The translations under genes were made by a program, and so were the position numbers. This document shows, piece by piece, positions 1 through 9,292 of a DNA stretch of 28,027 bases; positions within the stretch are counted from its first letter, which is position 1; each line of letters opens with the position of its first letter. The stretch is from a virus. Location of the stretch: the IMG/VR virus record IMGVR_UViG_3300042352_000285, positions 1-28,027 of that record; one strand, given 5' to 3'. The notes beneath the pieces were generated by a model. That model searched no databases. It saw nothing but the letters and a program-made list of their open reading frames with translations, and was not told where the DNA came from.

Positions 1-519
1 AAGGGTCAACTCCCCTTCAGATGTATCATTTGTAATTAAATCTTTTAAAGGTGTTATTAATGCTTCAAGTCCATAAAGTTTAAATTGTGCAAATAATAAA
101 TCATATGCTGAATTTTTACCAGCAGCAGCAGCAGCAGCAGTTACTGTTGGGATATTAATTGGTGTTTCATATTGACTAACAGCACCAGTTGCTGTGTCTA
201 CTGCTTGTTGCTCAGCCTTGGTTTGTTCGGATATATTAAGACCAATATTTTCATCTTTATATAAATTAGCAGCAGCAGCTTGTAATCCATAACGAGCAGA
301 CATTGCAGCCAAACCTCTTGCTGCACCTGGATCAAGATCAGAAGATAAACCAGCCAAAGCCTTTTTAAATATAACATCGCCAGTTTTACCTCTAGCGCCA
401 ACTTGAGCAGTTGACAAGGCTTCTTTAGCAGTAGCAACCTGTGCTTGGGCGCGTTCCAAACTTCTTTGGCGAGCAGCCTCAGCCGCTATTGCTGCATTAC
501 GTTCTGCTTGAGTTGCCAT
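1..519 (-). CDS. Virion structural protein, N-terminal part (runs off window)
   Basis: The ATG at 519-517 follows a purine-rich AGGGG ribosome site at about 525-529. The frame stays open for 173 codons to the left edge, so only the N-terminal part is seen. The first 45 residues are Ala/Gln/Arg-rich and probably helical. A six-alanine run (GCT repeats, 121-140) precedes a segment with YDLLFAQFKLYGLEALITPL. From memory this segment resembles a conserved stretch in large virion proteins of actinophages and environmental phages. The gene is three bases downstream of the 460-residue virion gene in the same late operon. The exact role (internal virion, tail or ejection protein) cannot be decided from this part. 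That it is a real gene is well supported, while the function is inferred from position. Confidence 0.75.
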   Translation of the reverse strand, partial: MATQAERNAAIAAEAARQRSLERAQAQVATAKEALSTAQVGARGKTGDVIFKKALAGLSSDLDPGAARGLAAMSARYGLQAAAANLYKDENIGLNISEQTKAEQQAVDTATGAVSQYETPINIPTVTAAAAAAGKNSAYDLLFAQFKLYGLEALITPLKDLITNDTSEGELTL

Positions 520-522
520 TAT

Positions 523-1905
523 TTACCCCTGAAATCCAAAGTCCCGTAGGACTCTAAGTGCTTTACTGGAAACTTCTTCTCTAGCGTTGTTGGTATATTG
601 CCAACGAGGATCTTTCTTTAACACTTTTCTAAATTCATATATGGGAAGTTCTTTATCCCCAATAGCAGTTTGTAGAGTTGTATCATTTATATCAATAGAT
701 TCTGGATCTAATTCTAATAAAGTTGCCATAGTCCTTTTGTAAGGTGCGTAAATAGTACCCAGATCTGTACCTTCTGCAAGGAGTTTTTTAATATTATCTG
801 GTCTACCTATGCCAGCTAAATTACGAATTTGATTTTTAATTACATTGATATCTTTACCATTTCTAATATCTAAATTATACTGTTCTATTTCCTGAGGTGA
901 TAAAGTAATTCCATTAGCCTTAGCAATTAACTGTAGGCTTTGAGTATTTAAAGTATCTTTTTCACTTCTTTTAGTTTCAAATTCAGACTTACCAGTTTTA
1001 AGATCTTTAATCTTTTTTACTTCTTCAGTAAGAAATTGAACTCTATCTATATCAGTAGTATATTCAGTACGACCACCAGAGGTTTTGGTTTTGCGACCAG
1101 CATTTCGTTCTGCTTTATTTAATACAGTAGTAAATCTAGCAACTTCTTCTGGGGTAGCATCTCTATTTAAAGTATTTTTAAATACTCCCTGAATAGTAGA
1201 TGCAGCTTGAGTAGGAGAAGATATAACAATGTCTAACTCAGGACCACCAGTGCCTTTACCATCAACAGTAATATCAATAGTTGGACTAAGTAAAAACTCT
1301 CTTAAAGAAGCACCTTGTAAACCTTTAGGTAGTTGTCCTCTTCGTTCAGCAATAGCCTCAAGTGCTGCTTGAGTTCTGATCCAGTCTTTTAGACCACTTA
1401 CTTGACCTTTATAAAGACTTGGAAAGTTCTTTCTTAAATCTTCCTGAACAGATTTTAATTGTGCTTCATCTGCTACAAGAGTGTTAAGTAATTCACTATA
1501 GGTTGCAACTGATTGTTGATCTAGAGCACCCTTATTGGCTATATCTCTAGCAGCTTTTTCTTTATCTAGGGCATCTTTTTTTTGTTTACGTAATTCTTCT
1601 ACAGTTATACCTAAATCAGCCGCTTGATCAGCCTCTGATAAGCCTTCTTTTTCGCCAGTTATTTTTTTATTTTCTAACTCTTTATTATAAGCGGCAAGTA
1701 TACCATCATAATACTTTTTAGCTACATTATATTTTTTAGAGGCAGCAGTAATCTTGGCATTGATCTCATCTTTTTCAGATTGAGGTCTATCCTTAAATTT
1801 AATATATCTATTATCTTTTCTAAGAGATAGAACAGCATCGCGGGCATATCCAGCATTTCGAAGATCTGCATTGGCCTTTTCTAACTGACTTTTTAAGGTA
1901 GCCAT
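523..1905 (-). CDS. Coiled-coil virion protein, 460 aa
   Basis: No enzyme motif is seen. The first 120 residues are Lys/Glu/Ala-rich and probably form long coiled-coil helices. The middle (about 230-330) carries a short helical module, NRDATPEEVARFTTVLNKAE. The C-terminus ends with WQYTNNAREEVSSKALRVLR and FGFQG, a tail that from memory recurs in virion proteins of marine and freshwater phages. The ATG has an AGGAGA site just upstream, which overlaps the end of the 1612-residue gene. Lying between the giant virion gene and another virion gene suggests an internal or ejection-apparatus component. This is inference, because no structural homologue can be checked here. Confidence 0.75.
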   Translation of the reverse strand: MATLKSQLEKANADLRNAGYARDAVLSLRKDNRYIKFKDRPQSEKDEINAKITAASKKYNVAKKYYDGILAAYNKELENKKITGEKEGLSEADQAADLGITVEELRKQKKDALDKEKAARDIANKGALDQQSVATYSELLNTLVADEAQLKSVQEDLRKNFPSLYKGQVSGLKDWIRTQAALEAIAERRGQLPKGLQGASLREFLLSPTIDITVDGKGTGGPELDIVISSPTQAASTIQGVFKNTLNRDATPEEVARFTTVLNKAERNAGRKTKTSGGRTEYTTDIDRVQFLTEEVKKIKDLKTGKSEFETKRSEKDTLNTQSLQLIAKANGITLSPQEIEQYNLDIRNGKDINVIKNQIRNLAGIGRPDNIKKLLAEGTDLGTIYAPYKRTMATLLELDPESIDINDTTLQTAIGDKELPIYEFRKVLKKDPRWQYTNNAREEVSSKALRVLRDFGFQG

Positions 1906-1909
1906 TAAA

Positions 1910-4900
1910 TTAATCTCCTAACAATCTGCCGAATAAGACATCGTATACTGCTTGTGTGTTTTCATTATAAAGGGCTAACTCTCTAAGTTTAAGAATAGTG
2001 TCATCCTTTAAGTACTTGATTAACTTTTGAGATCCACCAAACTGATCATAGTTTGCTTTCTCATCTTTATATTCTTTATAAGTTTTAGACATTTCTCTAA
2101 GTTTATCTTGAACATCTTTCCTAAGATCTATGTTTTGAGATAACATATTATCTAATTCATCCAAAGTATTTAAGCGATTAGCAGCTCTTTGAGAACCAGT
2201 TGTTCCTAATTCTTCTCTAACTAATGGGCGAGCTGCAAAGAACACATCTTTCCAAGCATCAAACTCTTTACGCAATTGAGTTCTTTCAAAATCTACTGTT
2301 GAATTTTCCAAAGAAGATTCAAATGCTTCTTTTCGCCTATAGTAGACTTGTAGATCTGAAGAAGTTTGCACTTCTCGTAGATAGTCATCTACTCGCTTAT
2401 TATAGGTCATACCCATTTCTCGCATAAGTTGATAGGTATCCCAAGAGAATCCAGTCTCGTGAGGTATTAAGAACCCAGCAGCATTAGGGAAGTCCTGGAA
2501 TATTTCTCTGTTGTTATCTACAAAATATCCTGACTGCTCAGCATATTTAAGTGGAGCAATAGACTTACGCTCTGATTCAGTTACTGTATATGGAACTTGG
2601 TTAGGGAATAACTCTACCCACTTAGCCATTGCTGCATCGTAATCACCAGGATACTTATCTAATAGATTATTAAATGCTTGTTTCCAATTAGCGCGACCAT
2701 TATCACTAATCCACTGTGCCATATCAGATTTAAGTTGGACTGCTGGTGATGCTGGTGCCAAAAATCCTAAAGCAAAACGAACTCTTAAAACTCCAAGAGT
2801 AGTGTTCTTAACCCTTATCCGATATTCCTCTTGCTCTGCCGAAGTAGGTGGTAATAGATTTTTTTCATCATCATATCTCTTTGGCAATCCATTACCAGAT
2901 GCTTCAAGATAGGTTACTGCTTTACGCCAAGCACTTGCATACTGAGAATTACGCTCATCAGTATCTAATGCACCAATCAAACGATTGATATGTGCTGGCA
3001 TTAAGGCTGAAAGAATAGGTCTATCTACAGAGTATTTACCTAATAGATATCCATCTAAACTATCTGCTGATTTTTCGTCAACAAAACCTAGTAAAGTTGT
3101 AACTGTTTTAACACTTGCTCCAGCTAATGGACCAGAAAATGTAGGAACTAAAGAATCTGGATTTAAAGATGGTGTAATCATCTTCAATTGAGCACCAAAC
3201 TCTACTGGGAATGGAGTCTTAAATTCATCTGCAATGCCTAAGCGAGATAATACATCTTGTATTGCATTGTAAACTGGTGCTATACCAGGATAAACAAAGT
3301 AGTCATTACCTTGGTCATCTTTTTGCACCCATCCTGAATGAGTTACACCTTCGTAGGTGAGGGCTGCTTTAACAAGTGCCTCTGGATTGTAACGAACAAC
3401 CCGATACATACGGCGATAGAAATCTTCAGTTGCTCTATAGAAACGAGCAAAGTTACGAGAATTAAAAGCAATTTGAGTTCTAATAAGTGGATTGTCTACA
3501 TATTGTAGAATCTGACTTACTGCTCTTTCCTGTACAGCACTAGCCAAAGCCACCTTAGCTCGTTCTGTTGCAATAGCTATACCAGTAGTATTAGTTGGAT
3601 CTATACCTGCGATATGAGATTCAATCCATTTTTTTTCAAAACCAGTCTTTTTCATTTCCTTACGAATTGCTACCATCTCATTTAATACTAAAGGTTGACG
3701 AGACAAGCGAGCATTTGCTAAACCAAGCCAAGCCCAACCTGTTCTCATAACAGTTGAAGTAGTTTGATCTAATGAGACCACTGGAACAAGAGTAGGTCCT
3801 GCGATTGCAAAAGGAATGTCTGCATCATCAGTAGGCATATCATCAATAGATAGTTTACCTTCTACCTTATATTTGCCAGACTTATCCATAACACGAATTT
3901 TATTTAAGAAGTCTAGATTAATATTACCATCGCGCTTAACAAAATGATCTTTAGAACGCTTAAAGGCAAGATCCAATAATTGAGATTCGCTCATATCGTT
4001 AGACAGTTGAGCATCCTTTAGATATTGTTTACCAGCTTTAGTCTGTAACCAAATACGACCTTGCTTTAAAAATTCACCCTGATCATCTAGATTAGCAATA
4101 GCAATTTTACCTAAATCATCATTAGCATAATACCCAATGCGAGACATCCAAGTATATATTGATGCTTCATCTTGTGTAGATATAGCTTGTGGAGTAAATG
4201 TTTGCTCACCAGGTTTTTTAACTAAAGTTTTTGGTATTGCAACTTGAAGAGGTACAACTTTTGTACCAGTTCTTTTAACTAAATCTTGAGCGCGACCTAC
4301 ATAATCAGTAGCACCACTTGCAAAATTGGATGCACTCTCTGATATTTCACCTAACGCGTTATCAACATCTCCATATTTAATTTGTTCTGTAAGGAGATCA
4401 GCTTCTTTTTTAGCAAATGGTTTTAAACCAAGTTTTTTTCTAAAACGATTAACCTTACCTGTAGTTAATGTTCTAGCAAATATTTCCCTGGTTTGTTTTG
4501 TAAGGCCACCCTTAACCACATATTCAAGTTCTTTAATTTTAAGTTCAATATCTGAAACGTCTATTGGATCTTTAGTTTTAGATAGTTTAATTCTTAATTT
4601 AGGAAGTTCAGATGAGGCATTATCAAAAGTCTTTTTTAATGTAGTAAGTTCTTTAGCTATATCATCTACTTCATTTTTGTTAACTAATCGCATAGCAAAT
4701 CCAAGAGGATTCTCAGACCATTTGACCTTACCTTCTGCTTTCATAGCGGCAGCTAAATAAGTGTTAATACGAGTTGAAAGAACTCTATTCTTAGCAACTC
4801 CCCAAACTGACTCACCAATAGCAAGATTCATCATTAGGTCTTCACCTGCGTTACGAAGGGCATAACGAGGTCCAGCAAGAGTTAAGAAGGACCAAGCACT

Positions 4901-6748
4901 GACTGCTTGTTCAGCTAATTGAGTATTTGGAATACCCATCATCTTTTGAAATAATGCGTTACGACCTGCTGCTCTATCCAAATCTCTTAAACTTGGGGCA
5001 GATGCTAACGGACTAAAATCAGAAGGCAAAACACCTTTATCTCTATAAGCATCATCCAAACCAAATAAGGCTTGATTTTTACCAGTAAGATACCGAACCA
5101 ATTGTTGACCAGGTAATGTAGTATTTAAACCACGAACTTCGGCAACAGTTCCCCATAATCCATAGTAAACTTGTTTTCTTTTACCTGTGTCTTCAATACT
5201 ATCAAATGCCTGTGCTAATAGTTTAGATTCTCTTTTAGGCATAATCATAATAGCAACTCGGTATATTTGAGTTGAAGCATCGGCTGCTGTAACATCAAAT
5301 ACATCATCTTTAAATAATGGAGCAATAGTAAATTTTGCTTTAGCTCTATCAATTCTTTGTTTAATATATGCTGTTGAAAATCTTGCAACATCTATTGGTT
5401 TTGTAGATGCTTTAACTATATTAGTAAATTCTTCTTTTCCATTAATAATAGTTTTAGCAATACCATCAGCATCAGTTGCTCCACCAAACCAACCATCATC
5501 TACTAATTTAGGTCCGATATCATCTATATTTAATGTTTTACGACCAGTAGTAACGGCTGTAATACGAGCCTGACGTAATGGATCCATTCTAGGAATGATA
5601 ATTCTTCTACGACCAATAGATCCTTTAAGCATTTCATCTAATTGATTAGTATTCTCAAAAAATGCTTGTGCTGTTTTAGCATTAGTTACTGGAACATCTG
5701 CTCTCAAAAAAGTTTGTATTACAGTATTTCCATACTCAGGTGCTAAAGTTTCTAAATCTTTTTTAATTCTTAAAATTTCTTCAGTATTTTTAACTGGAGC
5801 AGATTGTGCTTTTTGAAGTTCATCTAATTTGCTACCATATTGGTCCCAAAATTTAATTACTGGTGCTTTAGAAAATACAGTAGCTACTCTATCTCCACCA
5901 GTTGCAACAGTAAGAGCATACCTACTGGCATCATACCAACGTTTAGCGGCACCAACTCTAAGTAATGGGTCAGATAAAATTCTAAACGCAGCATCTACTG
6001 TACCTGATACGGCTTTGTAAAAAAGACCTGAGCCTTCCATATCTTGAGGTGTAATAAAGTTAGCAAATTGACGACCAGGAGAATATTTAGCGGCGTTTAC
6101 TTCATCAAGAGTGTTTTGAAAATTAGCACGAGCTGCTTTAATATTTTCACTTTCAATACCTGGAATATTATTTTGTCTTGGGTCTGCCAACATTATATAT
6201 TTTTGTTGTTCAGGTGTAGCAGAAGCAAAAATATCTTCAGGTTTTTCACCAGCAGCAATACGCATTGCTACATCTACTGCTTCTACACCCCATCTTGATT
6301 TAGCATCGCCAATACGACCAGGGCTAAATACTTTATCGCCCTTATCATTAGCAATACGGAAAGCACTACCAAGACTTACATCTTGATCTATAGCAATAGC
6401 GGCAGTACGATAACCACGAGTCATCGCATCTGATATATTACCTAAACCGGCAAGTGTTTTACCACCTACATAACCAAGAGCATTAGCAACTTGACCACCT
6501 GTATAGTGCCAAGCAGTTCCAAGCCAACCACGATTAGGTTTTAATGCTGGATCTTCGTTACCAAAGTTATTTTGTAAAGATGTTTGTTGAGAAGGATCTA
6601 AATTATTATAAACTTGGCTAGCTACATCTGAAGGTAGGTTAGATAAATTTTTATGTACAGCAAGAGATTTATTAAAATCATCAAGTTTCTTTCGCTGTTC
6701 TGGCGTTAATCCTGCCGCTAAAGCAGCAGATTTTAAATTCTCAGACAT
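1910..6748 (-). CDS. Giant virion protein, 1612 aa (internal/ejection-type)
   Basis: This is the largest gene in the window. The N-terminal 60 residues are helical with Gln/Asn-rich stretches. The central part (about 610-660) has a conserved-looking segment with GPRYALRNAGEDLMMNLAIG. The region near 1100-1180 has FARFYRATEDFYRRMYRVVR, followed by VYPGIAPVYNAIQDVLSRLG, and the last 150 residues are charged coiled coil. Similar segments occur, from memory, in very large virion proteins of actinophages and environmental phages, where roles in genome ejection are suspected. I could not find convincing RNA polymerase, lysozyme or transglycosylase motifs. The start codon shares one base with the stop of the upstream gene (TAATG), indicating translational coupling. 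Role as a minor virion or ejection protein is inferred from size and position. Confidence 0.75.
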   Translation of the reverse strand: MSENLKSAALAAGLTPEQRKKLDDFNKSLAVHKNLSNLPSDVASQVYNNLDPSQQTSLQNNFGNEDPALKPNRGWLGTAWHYTGGQVANALGYVGGKTLAGLGNISDAMTRGYRTAAIAIDQDVSLGSAFRIANDKGDKVFSPGRIGDAKSRWGVEAVDVAMRIAAGEKPEDIFASATPEQQKYIMLADPRQNNIPGIESENIKAARANFQNTLDEVNAAKYSPGRQFANFITPQDMEGSGLFYKAVSGTVDAAFRILSDPLLRVGAAKRWYDASRYALTVATGGDRVATVFSKAPVIKFWDQYGSKLDELQKAQSAPVKNTEEILRIKKDLETLAPEYGNTVIQTFLRADVPVTNAKTAQAFFENTNQLDEMLKGSIGRRRIIIPRMDPLRQARITAVTTGRKTLNIDDIGPKLVDDGWFGGATDADGIAKTIINGKEEFTNIVKASTKPIDVARFSTAYIKQRIDRAKAKFTIAPLFKDDVFDVTAADASTQIYRVAIMIMPKRESKLLAQAFDSIEDTGKRKQVYYGLWGTVAEVRGLNTTLPGQQLVRYLTGKNQALFGLDDAYRDKGVLPSDFSPLASAPSLRDLDRAAGRNALFQKMMGIPNTQLAEQAVSAWSFLTLAGPRYALRNAGEDLMMNLAIGESVWGVAKNRVLSTRINTYLAAAMKAEGKVKWSENPLGFAMRLVNKNEVDDIAKELTTLKKTFDNASSELPKLRIKLSKTKDPIDVSDIELKIKELEYVVKGGLTKQTREIFARTLTTGKVNRFRKKLGLKPFAKKEADLLTEQIKYGDVDNALGEISESASNFASGATDYVGRAQDLVKRTGTKVVPLQVAIPKTLVKKPGEQTFTPQAISTQDEASIYTWMSRIGYYANDDLGKIAIANLDDQGEFLKQGRIWLQTKAGKQYLKDAQLSNDMSESQLLDLAFKRSKDHFVKRDGNINLDFLNKIRVMDKSGKYKVEGKLSIDDMPTDDADIPFAIAGPTLVPVVSLDQTTSTVMRTGWAWLGLANARLSRQPLVLNEMVAIRKEMKKTGFEKKWIESHIAGIDPTNTTGIAIATERAKVALASAVQERAVSQILQYVDNPLIRTQIAFNSRNFARFYRATEDFYRRMYRVVRYNPEALVKAALTYEGVTHSGWVQKDDQGNDYFVYPGIAPVYNAIQDVLSRLGIADEFKTPFPVEFGAQLKMITPSLNPDSLVPTFSGPLAGASVKTVTTLLGFVDEKSADSLDGYLLGKYSVDRPILSALMPAHINRLIGALDTDERNSQYASAWRKAVTYLEASGNGLPKRYDDEKNLLPPTSAEQEEYRIRVKNTTLGVLRVRFALGFLAPASPAVQLKSDMAQWISDNGRANWKQAFNNLLDKYPGDYDAAMAKWVELFPNQVPYTVTESERKSIAPLKYAEQSGYFVDNNREIFQDFPNAAGFLIPHETGFSWDTYQLMREMGMTYNKRVDDYLREVQTSSDLQVYYRRKEAFESSLENSTVDFERTQLRKEFDAWKDVFFAARPLVREELGTTGSQRAANRLNTLDELDNMLSQNIDLRKDVQDKLREMSKTYKEYKDEKANYDQFGGSQKLIKYLKDDTILKLRELALYNENTQAVYDVLFGRLLGD

Positions 6749-7146
6749 TAATCACCCCGCGATAAAGCATCCTGATATAAAATACCTATTTCGCCAGTAG
6801 TATCATAAGGCAATAATGGTGCTAAAGTATCTGATGTTTTAACTGATGATTTTTTCATCATAAGTGCTTTTGATCCAGCACCAGGCCCAATATCAGAACC
6901 ATTCATAATATCTTGTGTTTTATTCTGTGTTTCAGAAAACAATGGAGTTACTGAAGTTTGCATTATTGGATTAGATGGTCTTCCACCTACATCGTCTGCA
7001 ACACCGCGAGTCTTTGATTTAGGTGCTGCTGTGTTAAGTTCAGCAGTATCGTCACCATATGATGTTGAACCTAAGGATAATTTATCCGTTCTTGTTGCGT
7101 ACTTTCCTGGACCTGATGGACCAGCTAGTGGATTCATCATTGACAT
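6748..7146 (-). CDS. Low-complexity structural-operon protein, 132 aa
   Basis: The product is rich in Ser, Thr, Gly, Pro and Ala and looks mostly disordered. It starts MSMMNPLAGPSGPGKYATRT and ends with the more ordered DTTGEIGILYQDALSRGD. An AGGAGG site four to five bases before the ATG supports the start. It sits between the portal-proximal small genes and the giant virion gene, where scaffold-like or minor virion proteins are often found. From memory, similar short proteins beginning with a Pro-Gly-rich segment lie at this spot in other environmental actinophages. No function is recognised. It could be a head-completion or scaffold-type accessory. Confidence 0.7.
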   Translation of the reverse strand: MSMMNPLAGPSGPGKYATRTDKLSLGSTSYGDDTAELNTAAPKSKTRGVADDVGGRPSNPIMQTSVTPLFSETQNKTQDIMNGSDIGPGAGSKALMMKKSSVKTSDTLAPLLPYDTTGEIGILYQDALSRGD

Positions 7147-7147
7147 A

Positions 7148-7357
7148 CTAGTCCTCCTTTAAAGTTTCTAAGTCTTGCGAAAATTGTTGCCAAACTTTTT
7201 CTTCTTGGCTTTTCTGAGTTGAATGATAGATAGCTAATTGGTGCAGATCATCTGCAAGTGCTTCTATTACTGATGTTAAATTTAAAAAGAATCCTGATAC
7301 TATTACTAGATAGTCAGACATTCGTACTGGGCGATTAAGATTGTTATCGTTATTCAC
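7148..7357 (-). CDS. Small protein with hydrophobic N-terminal helix, 69 aa
   Basis: A GTG start at 7357 is preceded by AGGAG at a good distance. Residues 15-35 (DYLVIVSGFFLNLTSVIEAL) are hydrophobic and may form an amphipathic or membrane helix. The remainder is Gln/Glu/Lys-rich and probably helical. It is followed with one base spacing by the 132-residue gene. No family is recognised. Its place in the virion operon suggests a minor structural or morphogenesis accessory. Confidence 0.65.
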   Translation of the reverse strand: MNNDNNLNRPVRMSDYLVIVSGFFLNLTSVIEALADDLHQLAIYHSTQKSQEEKVWQQFSQDLETLKED

Positions 7358-7381
7358 CCAGTACTCCTGTCATTAAAATAA

Positions 7382-7513
7382 TTATGCTTTTGTTCCTTTG
7401 CGACCTGCTGGTGTGTAGCCGAACTTAACTTCTCCACCTGCTGGCTTGGCTGTATCCATCTTACTTTGTACAGGCTTGACCTCTACAGACTTTTGAAATG
7501 TTCCCTTTTTCAT
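7382..7513 (-). CDS. Basic small protein, 43 aa
   Basis: The ATG at 7513-7511 follows a near-perfect TAAGGAGGTG ribosome site (about 7517-7526). The frame encodes 43 residues, beginning MKKGTFQKSVEVKPVQSK and ending FGYTPAGRKGTKA, then TAA. It is Lys/Gly-rich, with no Cys and no membrane segment. The strong ribosome site and tight fit in the 171-base gap between portal and the next gene support it as real. The function is unknown. It could bind nucleic acid or be a minor head protein. Confidence 0.7.
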   Translation of the reverse strand: MKKGTFQKSVEVKPVQSKMDTAKPAGGEVKFGYTPAGRKGTKA

Positions 7514-7528
7514 TTTCACCTCCTTATT

Positions 7529-9283
7529 TTATGCTGCTCCGCCAATGGAGGCGAGTAGTTGTGCGATATCAGGTCTAGGTCCAGCAGCAGGGGCCTCTCC
7601 GCTTTGTTGTTGTTCAGTTGGCTGCGAGGCAGGAACGGGGGCCGTTCCTACTGCTGGAATACTAGATTGTTCTGGAAGCGCCGGTGCTGTTGGTGCTACT
7701 GGCTGTGGTTCTGGTGCAAATGCTTTTTCTATAATAGTTTCTAATTGGAAACCTTTTTGTCTACCTTGTATTACTTCAGCAATTCTTGTAATGATTTGAG
7801 ATGGGTCTTGACCTTGGGCAGCAAGTGCGGGAATAGCTTGTGCATACTGAGCAACAGCAACCCTAAGAGAATCACGCATTTCTTCAATGTCAACTCTTTG
7901 TTCTTCTTGCGTAACATTTAACTCCATTGGTATTTCTCGGCGAACATAATCACGGGACACTAACTTATCGCTACGCATTTGTAGTAATGCAATGATGGCA
8001 CGGTTAGGATCCATACCAGACATAATGCCGTAACGTACATCTACGCCATACTCGCCTTTAATATCACGAGATGGTGTGTACTTCATTGTATAAGGTGTAC
8101 CGTCATCGGTTCCCTTAATAGTCTTGGTCATATTACCAAAGACAATCTCATCTACTTCAAAGCAAAGTGAGGTTAACTCTTGGAACAATCTAGCAAACTG
8201 CGCTTGTGCTGCTTTAACTTGTGTATCAAAGCCAGCTTGTAATGCCTGAACTCCACGACCTGTAACAACGGAGGCATCAATATTGCCTGAACGAGATTCA
8301 GGGTAGCGAGAACCTAATCTTAACTCACGCTCTAGTACACCAGACTCTGTAAATACTCCTGCTGGTAGTTCTAGTGGAACTCTACGGATACCTTGTGGGT
8401 TAGCAGACCTCATAATCGCATCAGGTCCTAGTGCTAACTCCTGTACATCTTGTGGAATAGCGATAGGTGCTTGAATAGATTTCTCTGCTGCTTGGATCTG
8501 CAATACTGCAAAACGAGCACGGGCTAACTGAACGGATAGAACATCATCAAACTGTCCACGAGCTTCACCATCTAAGGATGAACGAAGTGCAACTCTTGCT
8601 AAACACTTACCGACTGGGTTAGGTGTATTAGATAGAACTAAGTTATTACGTTCTGGTATAAAAATTAAGTCTTGATCTTTGTCGTGGTATCTAACGATAG
8701 ATAGGTAAGGGGAAGCGTAAGAATAAACTGTCTTGCCAACTATCTGATCGTAATACTCAGGATACTGGGAAGCAATACTCTCAGCATCGGATGCAATGAT
8801 CTGTGATATAGATAAGCAACGACCAAATCGGTCTACCTCAGGGTATACACCAAAAGGATTTAGTAAACGAATACGAGGATTGTTTGTCTCATAATCCATT
8901 TCAATCATTGCTGGCAATAGACCGTAGGTATTAAAGTAATCAGCACCGGTATACATCTGGATCTGTAGATCAGATGATGCTACATAGTAATTAGCAATAC
9001 GAGTTCTAGTATCAGCAGCACGGCGTTGGGTATCAGATACCATATTGGTTGCTGCACAGTTAAAGGATGGCAGTGGTGCCATTACCTCTGCTAGATCACG
9101 AGCAGCTACATCTACAAAGTTTGCAACTAAAGGCTTTGGGTAATCCTCTGAAAACATCGCTGGATATACTTTTGATATATCACCTTGGCGCACAGAAAGA
9201 ACATCGCGCATACGCTGGTCTCTAGCTGCATAGCGGTTCTTCAACCGATCTATCTTTGAGACTACCTCTTTAGTTGATAACAA
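7529..9283 (-). CDS. Portal protein
   Basis: This is the predicted dodecameric portal that forms the DNA entry and exit vertex of the capsid. The product is 584 residues, a usual size. The N-terminal third has the mixed alpha/beta layout of phage portals (NRYAARDQRMRDVLSVRQGD, then FVDVAARDLAEVMAPLPSFN). The central part holds SLLCFEVD-like stem and crown regions around residues 370-420. The C-terminal 80 residues are Pro/Ala/Gln-rich and probably disordered. A TTG start at 9283 follows GGAGCAATA. The gene lies directly after the terminase with a nine-base gap, the canonical order, which strengthens the call. I cannot assign a portal subfamily from sequence alone. Confidence 0.85.
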   Translation of the reverse strand: MLSTKEVVSKIDRLKNRYAARDQRMRDVLSVRQGDISKVYPAMFSEDYPKPLVANFVDVAARDLAEVMAPLPSFNCAATNMVSDTQRRAADTRTRIANYYVASSDLQIQMYTGADYFNTYGLLPAMIEMDYETNNPRIRLLNPFGVYPEVDRFGRCLSISQIIASDAESIASQYPEYYDQIVGKTVYSYASPYLSIVRYHDKDQDLIFIPERNNLVLSNTPNPVGKCLARVALRSSLDGEARGQFDDVLSVQLARARFAVLQIQAAEKSIQAPIAIPQDVQELALGPDAIMRSANPQGIRRVPLELPAGVFTESGVLERELRLGSRYPESRSGNIDASVVTGRGVQALQAGFDTQVKAAQAQFARLFQELTSLCFEVDEIVFGNMTKTIKGTDDGTPYTMKYTPSRDIKGEYGVDVRYGIMSGMDPNRAIIALLQMRSDKLVSRDYVRREIPMELNVTQEEQRVDIEEMRDSLRVAVAQYAQAIPALAAQGQDPSQIITRIAEVIQGRQKGFQLETIIEKAFAPEPQPVAPTAPALPEQSSIPAVGTAPVPASQPTEQQQSGEAPAAGPRPDIAQLLASIGGAA

Positions 9284-9292
9284 TATTGCTCC

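Noticed and set aside
121-140. Trinucleotide repeat as a possible phase-variable tract
   Set aside because: The GCT/AGC repeat encodes a six-alanine run inside an open frame. Unit changes keep the frame, so it is more likely just an alanine-rich linker.
198-437. A minus-strand reading frame of 79 codons near the left edge
   Set aside because: It overlaps the longer open virion frame at 1-519, which has a proper ribosome site and a start next to the upstream gene. Its Leu/Lys-rich product looks like an alternate-frame translation.
4326-4760. A 144-codon plus-strand reading frame opposite the giant virion gene
   Set aside because: Its product is Ser/Leu-rich, typical of antisense translation of an Asp/Leu/Lys-rich gene, and it has no ribosome site. 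The same applies to other antisense frames at 2985, 5829 and 6044.
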